Below are positions 1 through 10,152 of a stretch of 64,000 nt of DNA, in pieces. Source of the stretch: Flavobacteriaceae bacterium (lineage in GTDB: Bacteria > Bacteroidota > Bacteroidia > Flavobacteriales > Flavobacteriaceae); assembly GCA_013043685.1 (NCBI GenBank), contig JABDNT010000016.1:62001-126000 (forward strand). Reading direction: 5' to 3'. Under the pieces are notes generated by a model. The model saw nothing but the letters and a program-made list of their open reading frames with translations, was not told the origin of the DNA and did not search any database. Position 1 is the stretch's first letter. The number at the start of each line of letters is the position of its first letter. Position numbers and translations under genes: made by a program.

Positions 1-35
1 GATTCTTCGGCTTTCAACTTAATATGGACGTAATA

Positions 36-998
36 TTATGTGGTTACCTCGGCTTCTATAGTTTGTAAATAACGCTCTGCATCCAGCGCAGCCATGCAAC
101 CCGTTCCCGCAGCAGTAACCGCTTGCCTGTATTCTTTATCCTGAACATCACCACTTGCAAAAACTCCCGGTTTATTCGTTTTGGTATTTTTACCATTGGT
201 AATAATATAACCTGTATCGTCCATCTCGAGTTGCCCTTTGAATATCCCGGTATTCGGTGTGTGGCCAATTGCGATGAATAATCCGGTAATTGGAATCTCT
301 TCGGTCTCTCCGGTCACATTGTTCTTGATCCGCAATCCTTCAACAACCATATCGCCCAGGACCTCATCAACCTCAGAATTATAACGCAGATCGATATTTT
401 TAGCCGCGGTTACACGATGCTGCATCGCCTTGGAAGCACGCATTACGTCGCGTCGAACCAACATGGTCACTTTATTACAAATGTTGGCCAGATACGTAGC
501 TTCTTCAGCTGCGGTATCACCACCACCAACTATAGCTACATCCTGACCTTTGTAAAAGAATCCATCACAAACCGCACAGGCGGATACTCCTCCGCCTCTA
601 AGTCTTTGCTCACTTGGAAGGCCAAGATATCTGGCCGTTGCACCAGTTGAAATAATTACGGTCTCGGCTTCAATTTCTTTAGTGTTATCTACAACAGCTT
701 TATGAATTCCCCCAACCTCATCACTAAATTCCACAGATGTAACCATACCAATGCGTACCTCGGTTCCAAATCGTTCTGCCTGTTGCTGAAGTTGTACCAT
801 CATGGTTGGTCCGTCTACGCCTTCAGGATAGCCCGGAAAATTATCTACTTCCGTAGTTGTGGTTAATTGTCCTCCAGGTTCCAATCCTGTGTATAGAACC
901 GGTTTCAGGTCAGCACGGGCAGCATAAATTGCCGCAGTATAGCCCGCTGGACCAGAACCTATTATAAGACATTTTACTCTTTCAATTTGATCTGACAT
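36..998 (-). CDS. trxB: Thioredoxin reductase (NADPH)
   Basis: GSGPAGYTAAIYAARA FAD motif, CAVCDG redox motif, GGGDTAAEEA NADPH motif. Confidence 0.96.
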   Translation of the reverse strand: MSDQIERVKCLIIGSGPAGYTAAIYAARADLKPVLYTGLEPGGQLTTTTEVDNFPGYPEGVDGPTMMVQLQQQAERFGTEVRIGMVTSVEFSDEVGGIHKAVVDNTKEIEAETVIISTGATARYLGLPSEQRLRGGGVSACAVCDGFFYKGQDVAIVGGGDTAAEEATYLANICNKVTMLVRRDVMRASKAMQHRVTAAKNIDLRYNSEVDEVLGDMVVEGLRIKNNVTGETEEIPITGLFIAIGHTPNTGIFKGQLEMDDTGYIITNGKNTKTNKPGVFASGDVQDKEYRQAVTAAGTGCMAALDAERYLQTIEAEVTT

Positions 999-1099
999 GT
1001 TCCTTTTTTATCTGGTTTCTTTCAGGGTAAAAGTAGTAACTTTCCTTAAAACCTTACAGTAAAAGTTATCAATAAAAATCATCGATTTATTAAGAAATA

Positions 1100-1591
1100 C
1101 TATTTCCGGGCAACACGAGGAAAAAAGCGTCCGGCAACTTTTCGATAGTCTCTGTATTCCGGAAACCTTTTAATAAGTAATTTTTCTTCTAACTCGGTTT
1201 TAAAGTAGAACACGACGATAAGAATAACCGTTATGACAAGTCGTCCCATCGAACCGGAATACAGCCCGTAGGTGAACATGAGTGCAATGATGCCGGTATA
1301 AATAGGATGTCTTATATGGCGATAGATCCCATTGGACACTAAACTTGAATTTCTCCTAGGAGATGGAAAGGGTGTGAGGTTTTCATTAAGATTTATAACT
1401 CCCATTGTAATGATCACAGCGGCAACGAAACCTAGTATGAGAAGAAATATATCTATCCACGAAGGTAAATCGATCTTGTAATCAATAATTTTGAAATTAA
1501 TGATATACAGTGCGAAAAGCACGAACTGGATTAAAACAAAACCTATATCTCTTTTCATTTTTCGAAGCGCAAAGTTTTCCTGCATGAACAA
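1100..1591 (-). CDS. Isoprenylcysteine carboxyl methyltransferase-family / PEMT-like integral membrane protein
   Basis: Multiple TM segments; GIYRHIRHPIYTG motif typical of the ICMT/PEMT superfamily. Confidence 0.75.
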   Translation of the reverse strand: MFMQENFALRKMKRDIGFVLIQFVLFALYIINFKIIDYKIDLPSWIDIFLLILGFVAAVIITMGVINLNENLTPFPSPRRNSSLVSNGIYRHIRHPIYTGIIALMFTYGLYSGSMGRLVITVILIVVFYFKTELEEKLLIKRFPEYRDYRKVAGRFFPRVARK

Positions 1592-1672
1592 ATTTAATCA
1601 ATTAAACAAGCCGATGATTCTGGAAAGAGCTATACTCTTCCCTGGCGCATTTAAGTATGCCTGTCTTGATAT

Positions 1673-1715
1673 TGACAATAATCAGTTAAACTTAATCTGG
1701 AATCATTTATATTTA
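1673..1715 (+). promoter_or_regulatory. FNR/CRP-like box + -7 box: TGACAATAATCA - 23 nt - TATATTTA (drives usp 1733)
   Basis: TGAY-N4-RTCA palindrome at 1673-1684 and TANNTTTR at 1708-1715, 23-nt spacer. Confidence 0.8.
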
Positions 1716-1732
1716 GTTCATAATCCAGAGAT

Positions 1733-2563
1733 ATGAAAAACATATTGTTGCCCACCGATTTCTCCCAGAATTCGTACCATGCGATGGATTACGCCATGAA
1801 ATATTTCACGGGTACGAAAATCAACTTTGTGGTATTAAATATCCAGAAATCTTCTGAATACATCATGGATGATCTGATGACCGCATCTCCCGGAACTTCT
1901 GTTCACGAAGCAATTTCAGGTGACAATACAGAGAAACTCCGTGAACTGGTAGATCGTTACAAGGAGAACTATGCAGATGAAGATTTCAGCTTCGAATCCA
2001 TATTCGATTTCGATGTATTCATCGATGCGATTGCGCAAACTGTCGTTTCGAGAAAGATCGATCTTATTGTAATGGGAACCAACGGTGCCAGTGGTGCAAG
2101 AGAAGCTGTCTTTGGAAGTAATACGTTGCAGGTGATCCGAAGTATTAAATGTCCGGTACTGGCGATCCCCGAAGATTATCGTTTTCAATCTCCAGAAAAA
2201 GTGATGCTAACGGTCATCAAAGAACGGTACCCGTCTTCCAATGCTATCCAATCCTTGCAGCAATTGTTCCAATTACACGACCTCCAATTACATGTAGTTC
2301 ATATTACAGATAACACCATTACTGATCGTGGAACAGGCGAGGCAGAGATTTCGAAACTTTTCCCTAAAACCAATATCAGTCATCACTATCTCGAAGATAT
2401 CCCTGTTCCAATGGCTATTAGTTCCTTTACCCAGTTGATGAAAGTCGATATGCATTGTATCCTTGTTGAACAGAAATCTTTCCTCGATCGATTCATCCAC
2501 GGTTCTGATACCTCAAGGATCAGTTACAGTACCGAGGTACCTCTTCTTGTAATTCACAATTAA
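1733..2563 (+). CDS. Universal stress protein, tandem UspA domains
   Basis: N-term ILLPTDFSQNSYHAMDYA; DLIVMGTNGASG...FGSNTLQVIRSIKCPVLAIP UspA signature. Confidence 0.95.
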   Translation: MKNILLPTDFSQNSYHAMDYAMKYFTGTKINFVVLNIQKSSEYIMDDLMTASPGTSVHEAISGDNTEKLRELVDRYKENYADEDFSFESIFDFDVFIDAIAQTVVSRKIDLIVMGTNGASGAREAVFGSNTLQVIRSIKCPVLAIPEDYRFQSPEKVMLTVIKERYPSSNAIQSLQQLFQLHDLQLHVVHITDNTITDRGTGEAEISKLFPKTNISHHYLEDIPVPMAISSFTQLMKVDMHCILVEQKSFLDRFIHGSDTSRISYSTEVPLLVIHN

Positions 2564-2564
2564 T

Positions 2565-3551
2565 TTATAATTCGAAATCGGGAGTTTGTTGCTGTCTCCA
2601 GCAGTTAAGATTGTAGAAGGTAGTTTCCGCAATTTTTTGCAGTGCTTCACGTGTGGCAAACGCCTGGTGAGGGGTTAATAAAACGTTCGGGTGATTCACC
2701 AGTTCCTTGAGTAAGGGATCTTTTATTAAATCACCTCTTCTGTCGTAAAAATAGACGCCCCCTTCTTTCTCGTAAACATCCGACGCATATCCGCCTAATT
2801 TTCCGGAGTCGAGAGCCTTCAATATTGCTTTAGTTTCCACAATCGCACCACGGGCAATATTAACGATATAGGCCCCATCTTTCATTCCAGACAATACGGA
2901 ATCGTCAATCAAGTGATGTGTTTCTGAAGTAAGTGGCAAGCAGATAATCAGCACATCACATTTTTGCTGCATTTCGTGCTTGGACAGATAGGTTACGTCA
3001 TATTTCTTCTGAAGTTCTAAGTCCGGCTCAAGATCATTGGCAAATACCTCACAACCAAAACCATGAAGAATCTTTACTACCACGCTACCAATAGCACCAG
3101 TTCCCAACACCCCTACCCTTTTTCCAAATAGATCGAATCCCACGAGGTTAGACAGGGTGAAGTCCTGCATTTTCATCTGATTGTTTGCCAGTACGATCTT
3201 TCTATTCAGGGATAATAATAATGCCATCGCATGTTCGGCTATAGCATACGGAGAGTATCCAGGCGCGTTGGCAACTTTAATATTAAACTTTCGTGCTGTT
3301 TTTAGATGTACATTATCATATCCGGTAGATCGCAATGCGATATATTTCACGCCAAAATCGTGTAATTTTTCCACTACGTTAATCGAAGCATCGTCCGCAG
3401 AAAAGATAGATATAGCATCAAATCCCAGCGCTTTCATCGCCGTATTAGTAGTAAGTCTGTCGGGAGAAAAAATGACCTCAAATCCTTTAGTGTTGCCCTT
3501 TTTCAAGAAAGGAATTTCGAAATCTTTTGCACTGTAGACCAGTAATTTCAT
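2565..3551 (-). CDS. 2-hydroxyacid dehydrogenase (D-lactate dehydrogenase-like)
   Basis: GVLGTGAIGSVVVKILHGFGCEV NAD motif; IVNIARGAIV; TPHQAFATREA. Confidence 0.92.
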   Translation of the reverse strand: MKLLVYSAKDFEIPFLKKGNTKGFEVIFSPDRLTTNTAMKALGFDAISIFSADDASINVVEKLHDFGVKYIALRSTGYDNVHLKTARKFNIKVANAPGYSPYAIAEHAMALLLSLNRKIVLANNQMKMQDFTLSNLVGFDLFGKRVGVLGTGAIGSVVVKILHGFGCEVFANDLEPDLELQKKYDVTYLSKHEMQQKCDVLIICLPLTSETHHLIDDSVLSGMKDGAYIVNIARGAIVETKAILKALDSGKLGGYASDVYEKEGGVYFYDRRGDLIKDPLLKELVNHPNVLLTPHQAFATREALQKIAETTFYNLNCWRQQQTPDFEL

Positions 3552-4183
3552 TCACGGACAATTACGAGTTCGTTCTTCTCCAATGTTTTAAGCAGCGTGC
3601 GTACATAGTCGTTTATATTTCGCTCCCTGTTATAGGGGTCTACAACGTCTATATTTCCGCGCCATAGCATTTCTCTTTCTTCCCCAGGACAGATGCAGAA
3701 AATACTTGTTTCGGTGTGATACACAGTATAAGACTCTGTTGCATTTTTTCTATACAAATCCTGGTTGGTGCGATAATAGTCTTTGAAATTCTGAAAGTCA
3801 TCTACAAATCCTCTCATTGCCTGTACGGTGGTTACCTTGGCCTCTGTGCCGGTAACTTTGGAGATCAATACCGAGTCGAAACCCGACTCTATGAGTTGAT
3901 TTTCAATTGTATTCAGGTCTTCTTCAGTTTTGTCCGTATCGGTAAATGAACGTTCAAAAAAGTCGATACTTCGAACAGCGACGATCTTTTCTTTTTCAAG
4001 AGCTGAAGCCAGTTTGTCCTCAAAGGTTCGTCTCAACTCGGTATCCGCACTCATACCTATTACCAGTATTTTATTCGACTCGTATACCGGCGTATCGGGA
4101 CTTTCCCATTGATCTATTAATCTGGAAGAGGAACATGACCAGAGAAACGCGGCTGAAATAAAAAGAAGAAATACCTTTTTCAT
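3548..4183 (-). CDS. Lipoprotein, unknown function (DUF4136-like)
   Basis: Lipobox LWSCSSS; conserved-style RLIDQWESPD start; no catalytic motif recognised. Confidence 0.6.
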   Translation of the reverse strand: MKKVFLLFISAAFLWSCSSSRLIDQWESPDTPVYESNKILVIGMSADTELRRTFEDKLASALEKEKIVAVRSIDFFERSFTDTDKTEEDLNTIENQLIESGFDSVLISKVTGTEAKVTTVQAMRGFVDDFQNFKDYYRTNQDLYRKNATESYTVYHTETSIFCICPGEEREMLWRGNIDVVDPYNRERNINDYVRTLLKTLEKNELVIVRE

Positions 4184-4200
4184 AGCATAGGGGATCTTAA

Positions 4201-4647
4201 TCAGGGTTTAAGAAGTTTGCGTTTCTTTTTTTCTTTCAGAATGGCTTTTATCAGGCTAAATACCCGGCGTTTTAGTTTTTTAAAATTGGATAGACAGGTC
4301 GCTGCTTCAAACATGAGCTGATAGTGCTCCGCCTTATATTCGTCTTCTTCGTCGGGAATATCGATATCGTCTATTAGCGTTTCCAAAACGTTCGAATGCT
4401 TCACCAACTTTTTGATCATCGGCTTAACTCTCTTCTTCTGTTTACTTAACTCAATTGCGATTTCCTTGCTTTCTTCAAATAAATTCTCACTCAATATTTC
4501 AAGAGTATGGCTTTTTATAAGGTCTGAAAGAAATTGAATTTCATCTTTTAAAAATCGCAATTCGGAAATACAGGTCACAGAATCTTCATGTAGTCCTTCC
4601 GGGCTTCTCCATTCGATATATTTTATTGATGTAGGATTAATATGCAT
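4201..4647 (-). CDS. Hypothetical helical protein in hsp20 operon
   Basis: ORF in same orientation and tight spacing with hsp20 and downstream genes; no recognised family. Confidence 0.6.
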   Translation of the reverse strand: MHINPTSIKYIEWRSPEGLHEDSVTCISELRFLKDEIQFLSDLIKSHTLEILSENLFEESKEIAIELSKQKKRVKPMIKKLVKHSNVLETLIDDIDIPDEEDEYKAEHYQLMFEAATCLSNFKKLKRRVFSLIKAILKEKKKRKLLKP

Positions 4648-4713
4648 GACTTGAGATTTTATAGGAAAGGCAGAAAACGAATCTTCTATCCCATTTTCTG
4701 CCTTATATAGAAG

Positions 4714-5157
4714 TTATTTTATCTCAATCTTCTTTTTAGGCTGCTCTATGGCCAGATCTTCTTTTACTAGCTGCAAGTTCAGCACTCCATTATTGTAAGT
4801 TGCTTTAACTTCCTTTTCCTGATTTACGGTGTTAGGTACTTTAATTTTACGCTCGAAGGAATTATAGCTAAATTCTTTACGGGTATATCCTTCGACATCT
4901 TCTTCTATAGTTTCTTTCTCTTTTTCTGCAGAAACCAGTAATACATCATTTTCTAGAGATATTTCAATTTCATCTTTGGAAAATCCTGGGATCGCCAATT
5001 CAATGTCAAAGGTTTTTTCAGTTTCTTTTACATTCATAGGTGGCAAGCTCTTTCCTTTTTCAAAGAAATCTTCATCGAATATATCACTAGTGTCAAACCA
5101 TGTTGGTATACCACGATCGATTAGTGGCATCCTTCTTCTGAATTTAATTAGTGACAT
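4714..5157 (-). CDS. Hsp20/alpha-crystallin small heat shock protein
   Basis: ELAIPGFSKDEIEISLENDVLLVSAEKE...YNNGVLNLQLVK alpha-crystallin domain. Confidence 0.95.
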   Translation of the reverse strand: MSLIKFRRRMPLIDRGIPTWFDTSDIFDEDFFEKGKSLPPMNVKETEKTFDIELAIPGFSKDEIEISLENDVLLVSAEKEKETIEEDVEGYTRKEFSYNSFERKIKVPNTVNQEKEVKATYNNGVLNLQLVKEDLAIEQPKKKIEIK

Positions 5158-5196
5158 AATATTCTTTTTAAAAGTTAATATACTTTTTCAATCTAT

Positions 5197-5239
5197 TAAA
5201 TGTAGAGACATGTCGTTTTTCAGACAATGATATATATCA
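5197..5239 (-). promoter_or_regulatory. TGATATATATCA - 23 nt - TACATTTA (drives hsp20 operon 5157->2565)
   Basis: Palindrome 5228-5239; -7 box 5197-5204 on minus strand. Confidence 0.85.
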
Positions 5240-5278
5240 GTTTTAGGAATTAGTAATGAACCGTTTGTTCAATGGTGA

Positions 5279-6649
5279 TTAAATCATAACCGTCACATTT
5301 TCAAATAAATGCGGTGTATTTACACGCCATCCAAAGATATCGGCGATTTTGGTTCTGAGGGCTTCCTGTGCGGTATGCTCACCATGAATTAAGAAAGTCT
5401 GTTCCGGGATATTCTTAACTTCCGACAGCCAATCTATTATCTCGCCCTGATCTGCATGGGCAGATAGACTTTCTACATGATGAACCTCCGCTTTTACCGG
5501 ATAATACTTCCCAAAAATCTTCAATTCATGAGCACCTTCCAGTAGCTGTCTGCCCCGGGTTCCCTCCGCCTGAAATCCCACTAAAAGAATATCGGTGTTC
5601 GGTTCATCTACAAGTTGTTTCAAGTAGGTGAGCACCCTTCCCCCTGTAACCATTCCACTACCGGCTATCACTACTTTCGGCCGCGGATCATCAATGGTTT
5701 CCCAGGTTTCCCGGTAGGAGGTGATGATCTCCATCCGGTTTTGAATAGCTTTGAAGTCATTAGGAGGTAGTTTATGCCATTCGGGGAATCGTTCAAACAC
5801 AGACATTACATTGTTACCCATTGGGCTATCAATGAAGATCGGGATATTGGGTATGCGGTTCTCCCTGAAGAGCTTCCACATTAAGTACATTAAAACCTGC
5901 AGTCGTTCTACTGCAAAGGAAGGAACAATCAATGTTCCCCGCTTATAAATGGTTTTTGTGACAAGCGATGCGAGCGTTTCCGTGACACTGTCCTGGGGAT
6001 GTAACTTATTTCCGTAAGTACTTTCAACAAACAGATAATCTGCCCATTCCGGTTTCTCGGGGTTATATAACAAGTGGTCATTGGTCCTTCCAATATCACC
6101 TGAAAAAACGAATAGTTTATCGAAAATTTGAAGATCGATAAAGGTCGAACCAATAATATGTCCGTTATATCGAAAGCGGCATTTACAATGATCACTCAAT
6201 TCTATCCATTCATCCTTTGAGACAGGCGAAAAGAAATTTTGAGTGGCTTCAGCTTCCCTTATGGTGTAAAATGGTAATGCCGGTCTGTGTTTAGAGTACC
6301 CTTCTTTATTGGCCTTTTCAGCTTCTTCTTCATGTATTTTTCCGCTGTCTTCCAGTATGATCTTCGTCACGGCCAAAGTAGGTCGGGTTGCGATGATCTT
6401 TCCCCGGAATCCTTGCTTTACCAGGCGTGGAAGATAGCCGGTATGGTCAAGATGTCCATGAGTGAGCAGTACAACGTCTATCGATGAAACATTAAAGGGA
6501 AGCGGTTCCCAATTGCGCTCACGCAACTCCTTTAATCCCTGGAACATTCCGCAATCTATCATGATGTTAATCTCGGGGGTCTCAACTATAAATTTTGAGC
6601 CCGTCACTGTTCTGGCCGCACCTAAAAAATGAATTTTAGCTGTTCTCAT
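5279..6649 (-). CDS. MBL-fold / beta-CASP metallo-hydrolase (RNA exonuclease/CPSF-like)
   Basis: LTHGHLDHTGYLPRL; VESTYGN; VIAGSGMVTGGRVL; HVESLSAHADQGEIIDWL; FLIHGE beta-CASP motifs. Confidence 0.93.
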   Translation of the reverse strand: MRTAKIHFLGAARTVTGSKFIVETPEINIMIDCGMFQGLKELRERNWEPLPFNVSSIDVVLLTHGHLDHTGYLPRLVKQGFRGKIIATRPTLAVTKIILEDSGKIHEEEAEKANKEGYSKHRPALPFYTIREAEATQNFFSPVSKDEWIELSDHCKCRFRYNGHIIGSTFIDLQIFDKLFVFSGDIGRTNDHLLYNPEKPEWADYLFVESTYGNKLHPQDSVTETLASLVTKTIYKRGTLIVPSFAVERLQVLMYLMWKLFRENRIPNIPIFIDSPMGNNVMSVFERFPEWHKLPPNDFKAIQNRMEIITSYRETWETIDDPRPKVVIAGSGMVTGGRVLTYLKQLVDEPNTDILLVGFQAEGTRGRQLLEGAHELKIFGKYYPVKAEVHHVESLSAHADQGEIIDWLSEVKNIPEQTFLIHGEHTAQEALRTKIADIFGWRVNTPHLFENVTVMI

Positions 6650-6654
6650 GACTG

Positions 6655-7485
6655 TTAAAGATTACAAAGCATGTTCACCTCATTCATGATATTTTCTTTT
6701 CTCTTTTCGGAAACTCCTAAATGATCCAGGTAGAAATCGTCTTTGTATAATTGACGACACAGCACGATATCGCGGCTCAACAAAAATTGCTTTTCCCTTT
6801 TCGTAAGTAAGGTTGAAACCGTTATGGGATAAAGCCCAAGTCGATCGATTCGTTCGCGAAGGCTGTTACCTTCCGGGTGATCCCAACTTAGCAAATACAA
6901 TCCGGCGCAGGTGCCATAATCCCTGGCATCTCTGGTAAATCTGGTATTTGTTACAACCCATCCCTCGGTAGGGGTATCAACTTTCTGAAATCCCAATATG
7001 TCCTTATACCTGGAATTTATATACAAAGGAATTTTTACATCACACTTTCTGCCTTCATCGCTGTGAAATTTACACTCTGCAACTACATACTCTGAATTCT
7101 TCCGTGCAATTACATCTACCTCATGAGTTACACACTTCCCATTAATGAATTTTCCCACCTGCACATCATAACCGGAATATTGTAGTAGTGCTCCCACAAA
7201 ACGTTCAAATGGGAATCCGGTAGGGCCCAATTCGTATATTGCTTTTTTAAGTTTGTATTTGGAAGCGAAAATGGATTCTTTCCGCTTTAATAAGGAATAT
7301 GCTCGATTATAAATTTCCTTCGTAGAAATTCCTTGATACAATTCGTCGCGGACCACATTGATTATGGTCTTTATAAGCTTCTTATCCGCACCACTACGAC
7401 GCAAGGACGCGCGCAATTTATCTAGTGAAAATTGAACTTTTTCGCCGGAGGACTTTATTACATCTATGGACACTTCTTCCGTCAT
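6655..7485 (-). CDS. ATP-cone + restriction endonuclease-like (Mrr-type fold) protein
   Basis: N-term VIKSSGEKVQFSLDKLRASLRRSGAD ATP-cone; FERFVGALLQYSGYDV...HEVDVIARK...VVAECKFH nuclease core (E...D-x-EcK). Confidence 0.8.
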   Translation of the reverse strand: MTEEVSIDVIKSSGEKVQFSLDKLRASLRRSGADKKLIKTIINVVRDELYQGISTKEIYNRAYSLLKRKESIFASKYKLKKAIYELGPTGFPFERFVGALLQYSGYDVQVGKFINGKCVTHEVDVIARKNSEYVVAECKFHSDEGRKCDVKIPLYINSRYKDILGFQKVDTPTEGWVVTNTRFTRDARDYGTCAGLYLLSWDHPEGNSLRERIDRLGLYPITVSTLLTKREKQFLLSRDIVLCRQLYKDDFYLDHLGVSEKRKENIMNEVNMLCNL

Positions 7486-7504
7486 GACAAGGGCCTAAAT
7501 GAAA

Positions 7505-8362
7505 TTAATTTCTGAAATCGTGCATCGCCAGCACCGGAACCTTTGAATGAATTCCCAGTTCTTTTACCAGTGGCCTTGAGAAAATGCTTCCGAAAAAAGT
7601 GTGCTTTCTATTGATAAAAGCGATCATACCGCTACCCCTGCTTTGCACAAATAATTGGATTGCTTCGCCGATATCATTTTTCTCAAGATTGTGGAAACTA
7701 TGATCGATATCTTCGAAATACTCTTCCAGCATTTTTTTGTAATTCAATTGTTTCTCATCCAATTGATCTTCTGTTTCCACATGCAGCACACGAATTGGGG
7801 CATTGGTTATCTTCGCAATATCGATAAGGTATGCGAGCTCACGTTTTTTAAAATGAGTTTTATAACTGGTTGGAAACACAATTTCCGATGGAGCGGAATA
7901 TTGAACTTGGGGCGGAACTGCCATGACAGGGCAATTTCGTTCTTTCTCCATAACCATAACCGTATTACTTCCGAAGGAAACATTTATAGCATCCGTATCC
8001 CCCTTAGTGCCCATAACTACCAGATCGATATCCTTTAGTTTAACGATTTCCTTTATGGCGTCCATTAAATTATCATTCTTGGAAATTGTGAAGTAGGTAT
8101 GGTCAATACCTTCATCCCTGAAAGACAACTGTTGTAGAATCCTTTCGAGGCCTTTCATCGATTTTTCCCTAACAGCTTCAGCATATTCATTATTCGGTTG
8201 GGCGACAATAATATTGTCCATTGCATATCCGGTGAAGTTATATACGTTTAAAATGTAGAAATCGCAGGCTTCATTCTTGAATAAGTCTACTGCATAGGTT
8301 ATGGCATCCCATGCATTCCTGGAGAAATCGGTGGGTAATAAAATTTTTCGTCGCATGGCCAT
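7505..8362 (-). CDS. Universal stress protein, tandem UspA domains
   Basis: KILLPTDFSRNAWDAITYAVDLF; DLVVMGTKG. Confidence 0.95.
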   Translation of the reverse strand: MAMRRKILLPTDFSRNAWDAITYAVDLFKNEACDFYILNVYNFTGYAMDNIIVAQPNNEYAEAVREKSMKGLERILQQLSFRDEGIDHTYFTISKNDNLMDAIKEIVKLKDIDLVVMGTKGDTDAINVSFGSNTVMVMEKERNCPVMAVPPQVQYSAPSEIVFPTSYKTHFKKRELAYLIDIAKITNAPIRVLHVETEDQLDEKQLNYKKMLEEYFEDIDHSFHNLEKNDIGEAIQLFVQSRGSGMIAFINRKHTFFGSIFSRPLVKELGIHSKVPVLAMHDFRN

Positions 8363-8379
8363 CGATTTTATGATCTAAC

Positions 8380-8422
8380 TAAAAGTACAGTTATCGGAGG
8401 CTCTTTTCTATGATAAATATCA
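8380..8422 (-). promoter_or_regulatory. TGATATTTATCA - 23 nt - TACTTTTA (drives usp-ATPcone nuclease-MBL operon)
   Basis: Palindrome 8411-8422; -7 box 8380-8387 minus strand. Confidence 0.85.
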
Positions 8423-9265
8423 GCTGGCTGGAATGACCAAATAAGGGGTCGTGGGATTTCTTCCGATTTTCTTAACTATAGATTCCCTGAAAAGCTGAAC
8501 AATGAAATTGTATTTATAATAGATAATGGCAAGTAGATCGATATTTTTTTCATCGATATAGTCTGCAATCGCTCTGGTCTTTTCGGTATCGCTATCGATC
8601 CAGTCAACATCGCATTTAACGCCTTCCATTAATTTAAGCAGTTGGTCCAGGTGATCTCGCTGTGCATCAGTTATTTGTTTGTCTTCATAAATATGAAAGA
8701 TCTTCACATCTGAATTATGCAATTTGGCGAGGTAAATCAGCTCATCCAAATCGGAAGGGTCATAATTCTGTTTGAACGAAGTAGCGAATGCCATTCTTGA
8801 AATAGGTTCGAATTCAGTCTCTACAGGTATCACCAGGACTGGGATCTTTTTAATTCTTCTTAGTACATTCACCGTATTACTACCCAGTATCACCTCCTTG
8901 GCTCCGGTTTGACCTTTAGTTCCCATAACGACCATGTCCACATCACGCTGAGCGCAAATCCTATTCATTGCCCTGGGTAGAGACATTGCCGTTGAGATAA
9001 CATCGAAGGTATGTCCGCAACCTTTGGTGTCGGCTATTAGCCGGGATTTCACAGCTTCGCATTTCCTATCGGCCTCGTCGTACAATTCATCTATTACCCG
9101 CTCAGACTTGCCAATATCTACCCGGGAAGTTAGCCGTGAAGCCTGTTCTTCAATCGAATGTAATATATGTATGGTACATGGATTTTTCCCGAACAGCTTA
9201 GTCGTATAAATCAAAGCTTTATACGCGTTCTCAGAAAAATCGGTAGGTACTAATATATGTTGCAT
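8420..9265 (-). CDS. Universal stress protein
   Basis: ILVPTDFSENAYKALIY; MVVMGTKGQTGAKEVILGSNT. Confidence 0.95.
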   Translation of the reverse strand: MQHILVPTDFSENAYKALIYTTKLFGKNPCTIHILHSIEEQASRLTSRVDIGKSERVIDELYDEADRKCEAVKSRLIADTKGCGHTFDVISTAMSLPRAMNRICAQRDVDMVVMGTKGQTGAKEVILGSNTVNVLRRIKKIPVLVIPVETEFEPISRMAFATSFKQNYDPSDLDELIYLAKLHNSDVKIFHIYEDKQITDAQRDHLDQLLKLMEGVKCDVDWIDSDTEKTRAIADYIDEKNIDLLAIIYYKYNFIVQLFRESIVKKIGRNPTTPYLVIPAS

Positions 9266-9286
9266 GGCAACTTTTTTTAATAATTC

Positions 9287-10141
9287 TTAATGCATCATTC
9301 TCTCTTCTGAAGGAATTACAAGAAAAGGAATATTGGTATGATAGGCAATTTCATTGATAACCGGTTTGAAAAGTAAGTTCTCAAAGAAGTTATGCCTATT
9401 ATGTATCATGACAAGCAAGTTTATCTTGTGCTTCACCTGGAACTTCTCAATAGCCCCCTGTACATCAGTGTTTTCGGCAATATGAAACAGATGTGAATTA
9501 TCCTTAAAATATGCGTCCAGATAGGCTTTTACCTGTTTTTGGTCCTTATCCAAAGGTTCGCCGTAATAGGCATTGAGTATATTCAGCCGGGCAGTATGAA
9601 GGTCAGAGATCTCCCGAATGAGCGACAAATAAGGATTGCTCGTGCTCAAACTGTAATCGGTAGGAAATAGTATTTCTTTGGGCGTTTCATATCCAAAGCC
9701 AGAAGGTACTGCGATCACAGGACATTTAACCTTTTTAATAGTATACATGGTATGGGTCCCTAGAAATACTTCCTGCGCGCCGGTAGCTCCCTGAGTTCCC
9801 ATAATAATAAGATCTATTCCTTTGGTTTCTACGATATCCTGAATTTCGTGTACCAGTAAATTAAAGGTAACGATTTTATGAAAATGGTGATTTTTATTCT
9901 TGAATTCAGCTCTAATGGTTTCCTCAACCTCATACATGGAGCGCTCCGCATTTTGCTTGGGCACTTTCTGAAGCTCCAGTGCCGAATAACTATCAGCCAT
10001 ACTTCCCACATTGTAAGCAGCCGGGGTATAGGTGTGTAACAAGTAAAATTCGCAGGAAGAATTCTTAAAAAGTTGTACTGCGTATCGGATTGCGTTCAGG
10101 GCATTCTCCGAAAAGTCGGTAGGTAATAGAATTCGTCTCAT
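9287..10141 (-). CDS. Universal stress protein
   Basis: RILLPTDFSENALNAIRYAVQLF; DLIIMGTQGATGAQEVFLGTHT. Confidence 0.95.
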   Translation of the reverse strand: MRRILLPTDFSENALNAIRYAVQLFKNSSCEFYLLHTYTPAAYNVGSMADSYSALELQKVPKQNAERSMYEVEETIRAEFKNKNHHFHKIVTFNLLVHEIQDIVETKGIDLIIMGTQGATGAQEVFLGTHTMYTIKKVKCPVIAVPSGFGYETPKEILFPTDYSLSTSNPYLSLIREISDLHTARLNILNAYYGEPLDKDQKQVKAYLDAYFKDNSHLFHIAENTDVQGAIEKFQVKHKINLLVMIHNRHNFFENLLFKPVINEIAYHTNIPFLVIPSEERMMH

Positions 10142-10152
10142 AGCGTTGTAAT

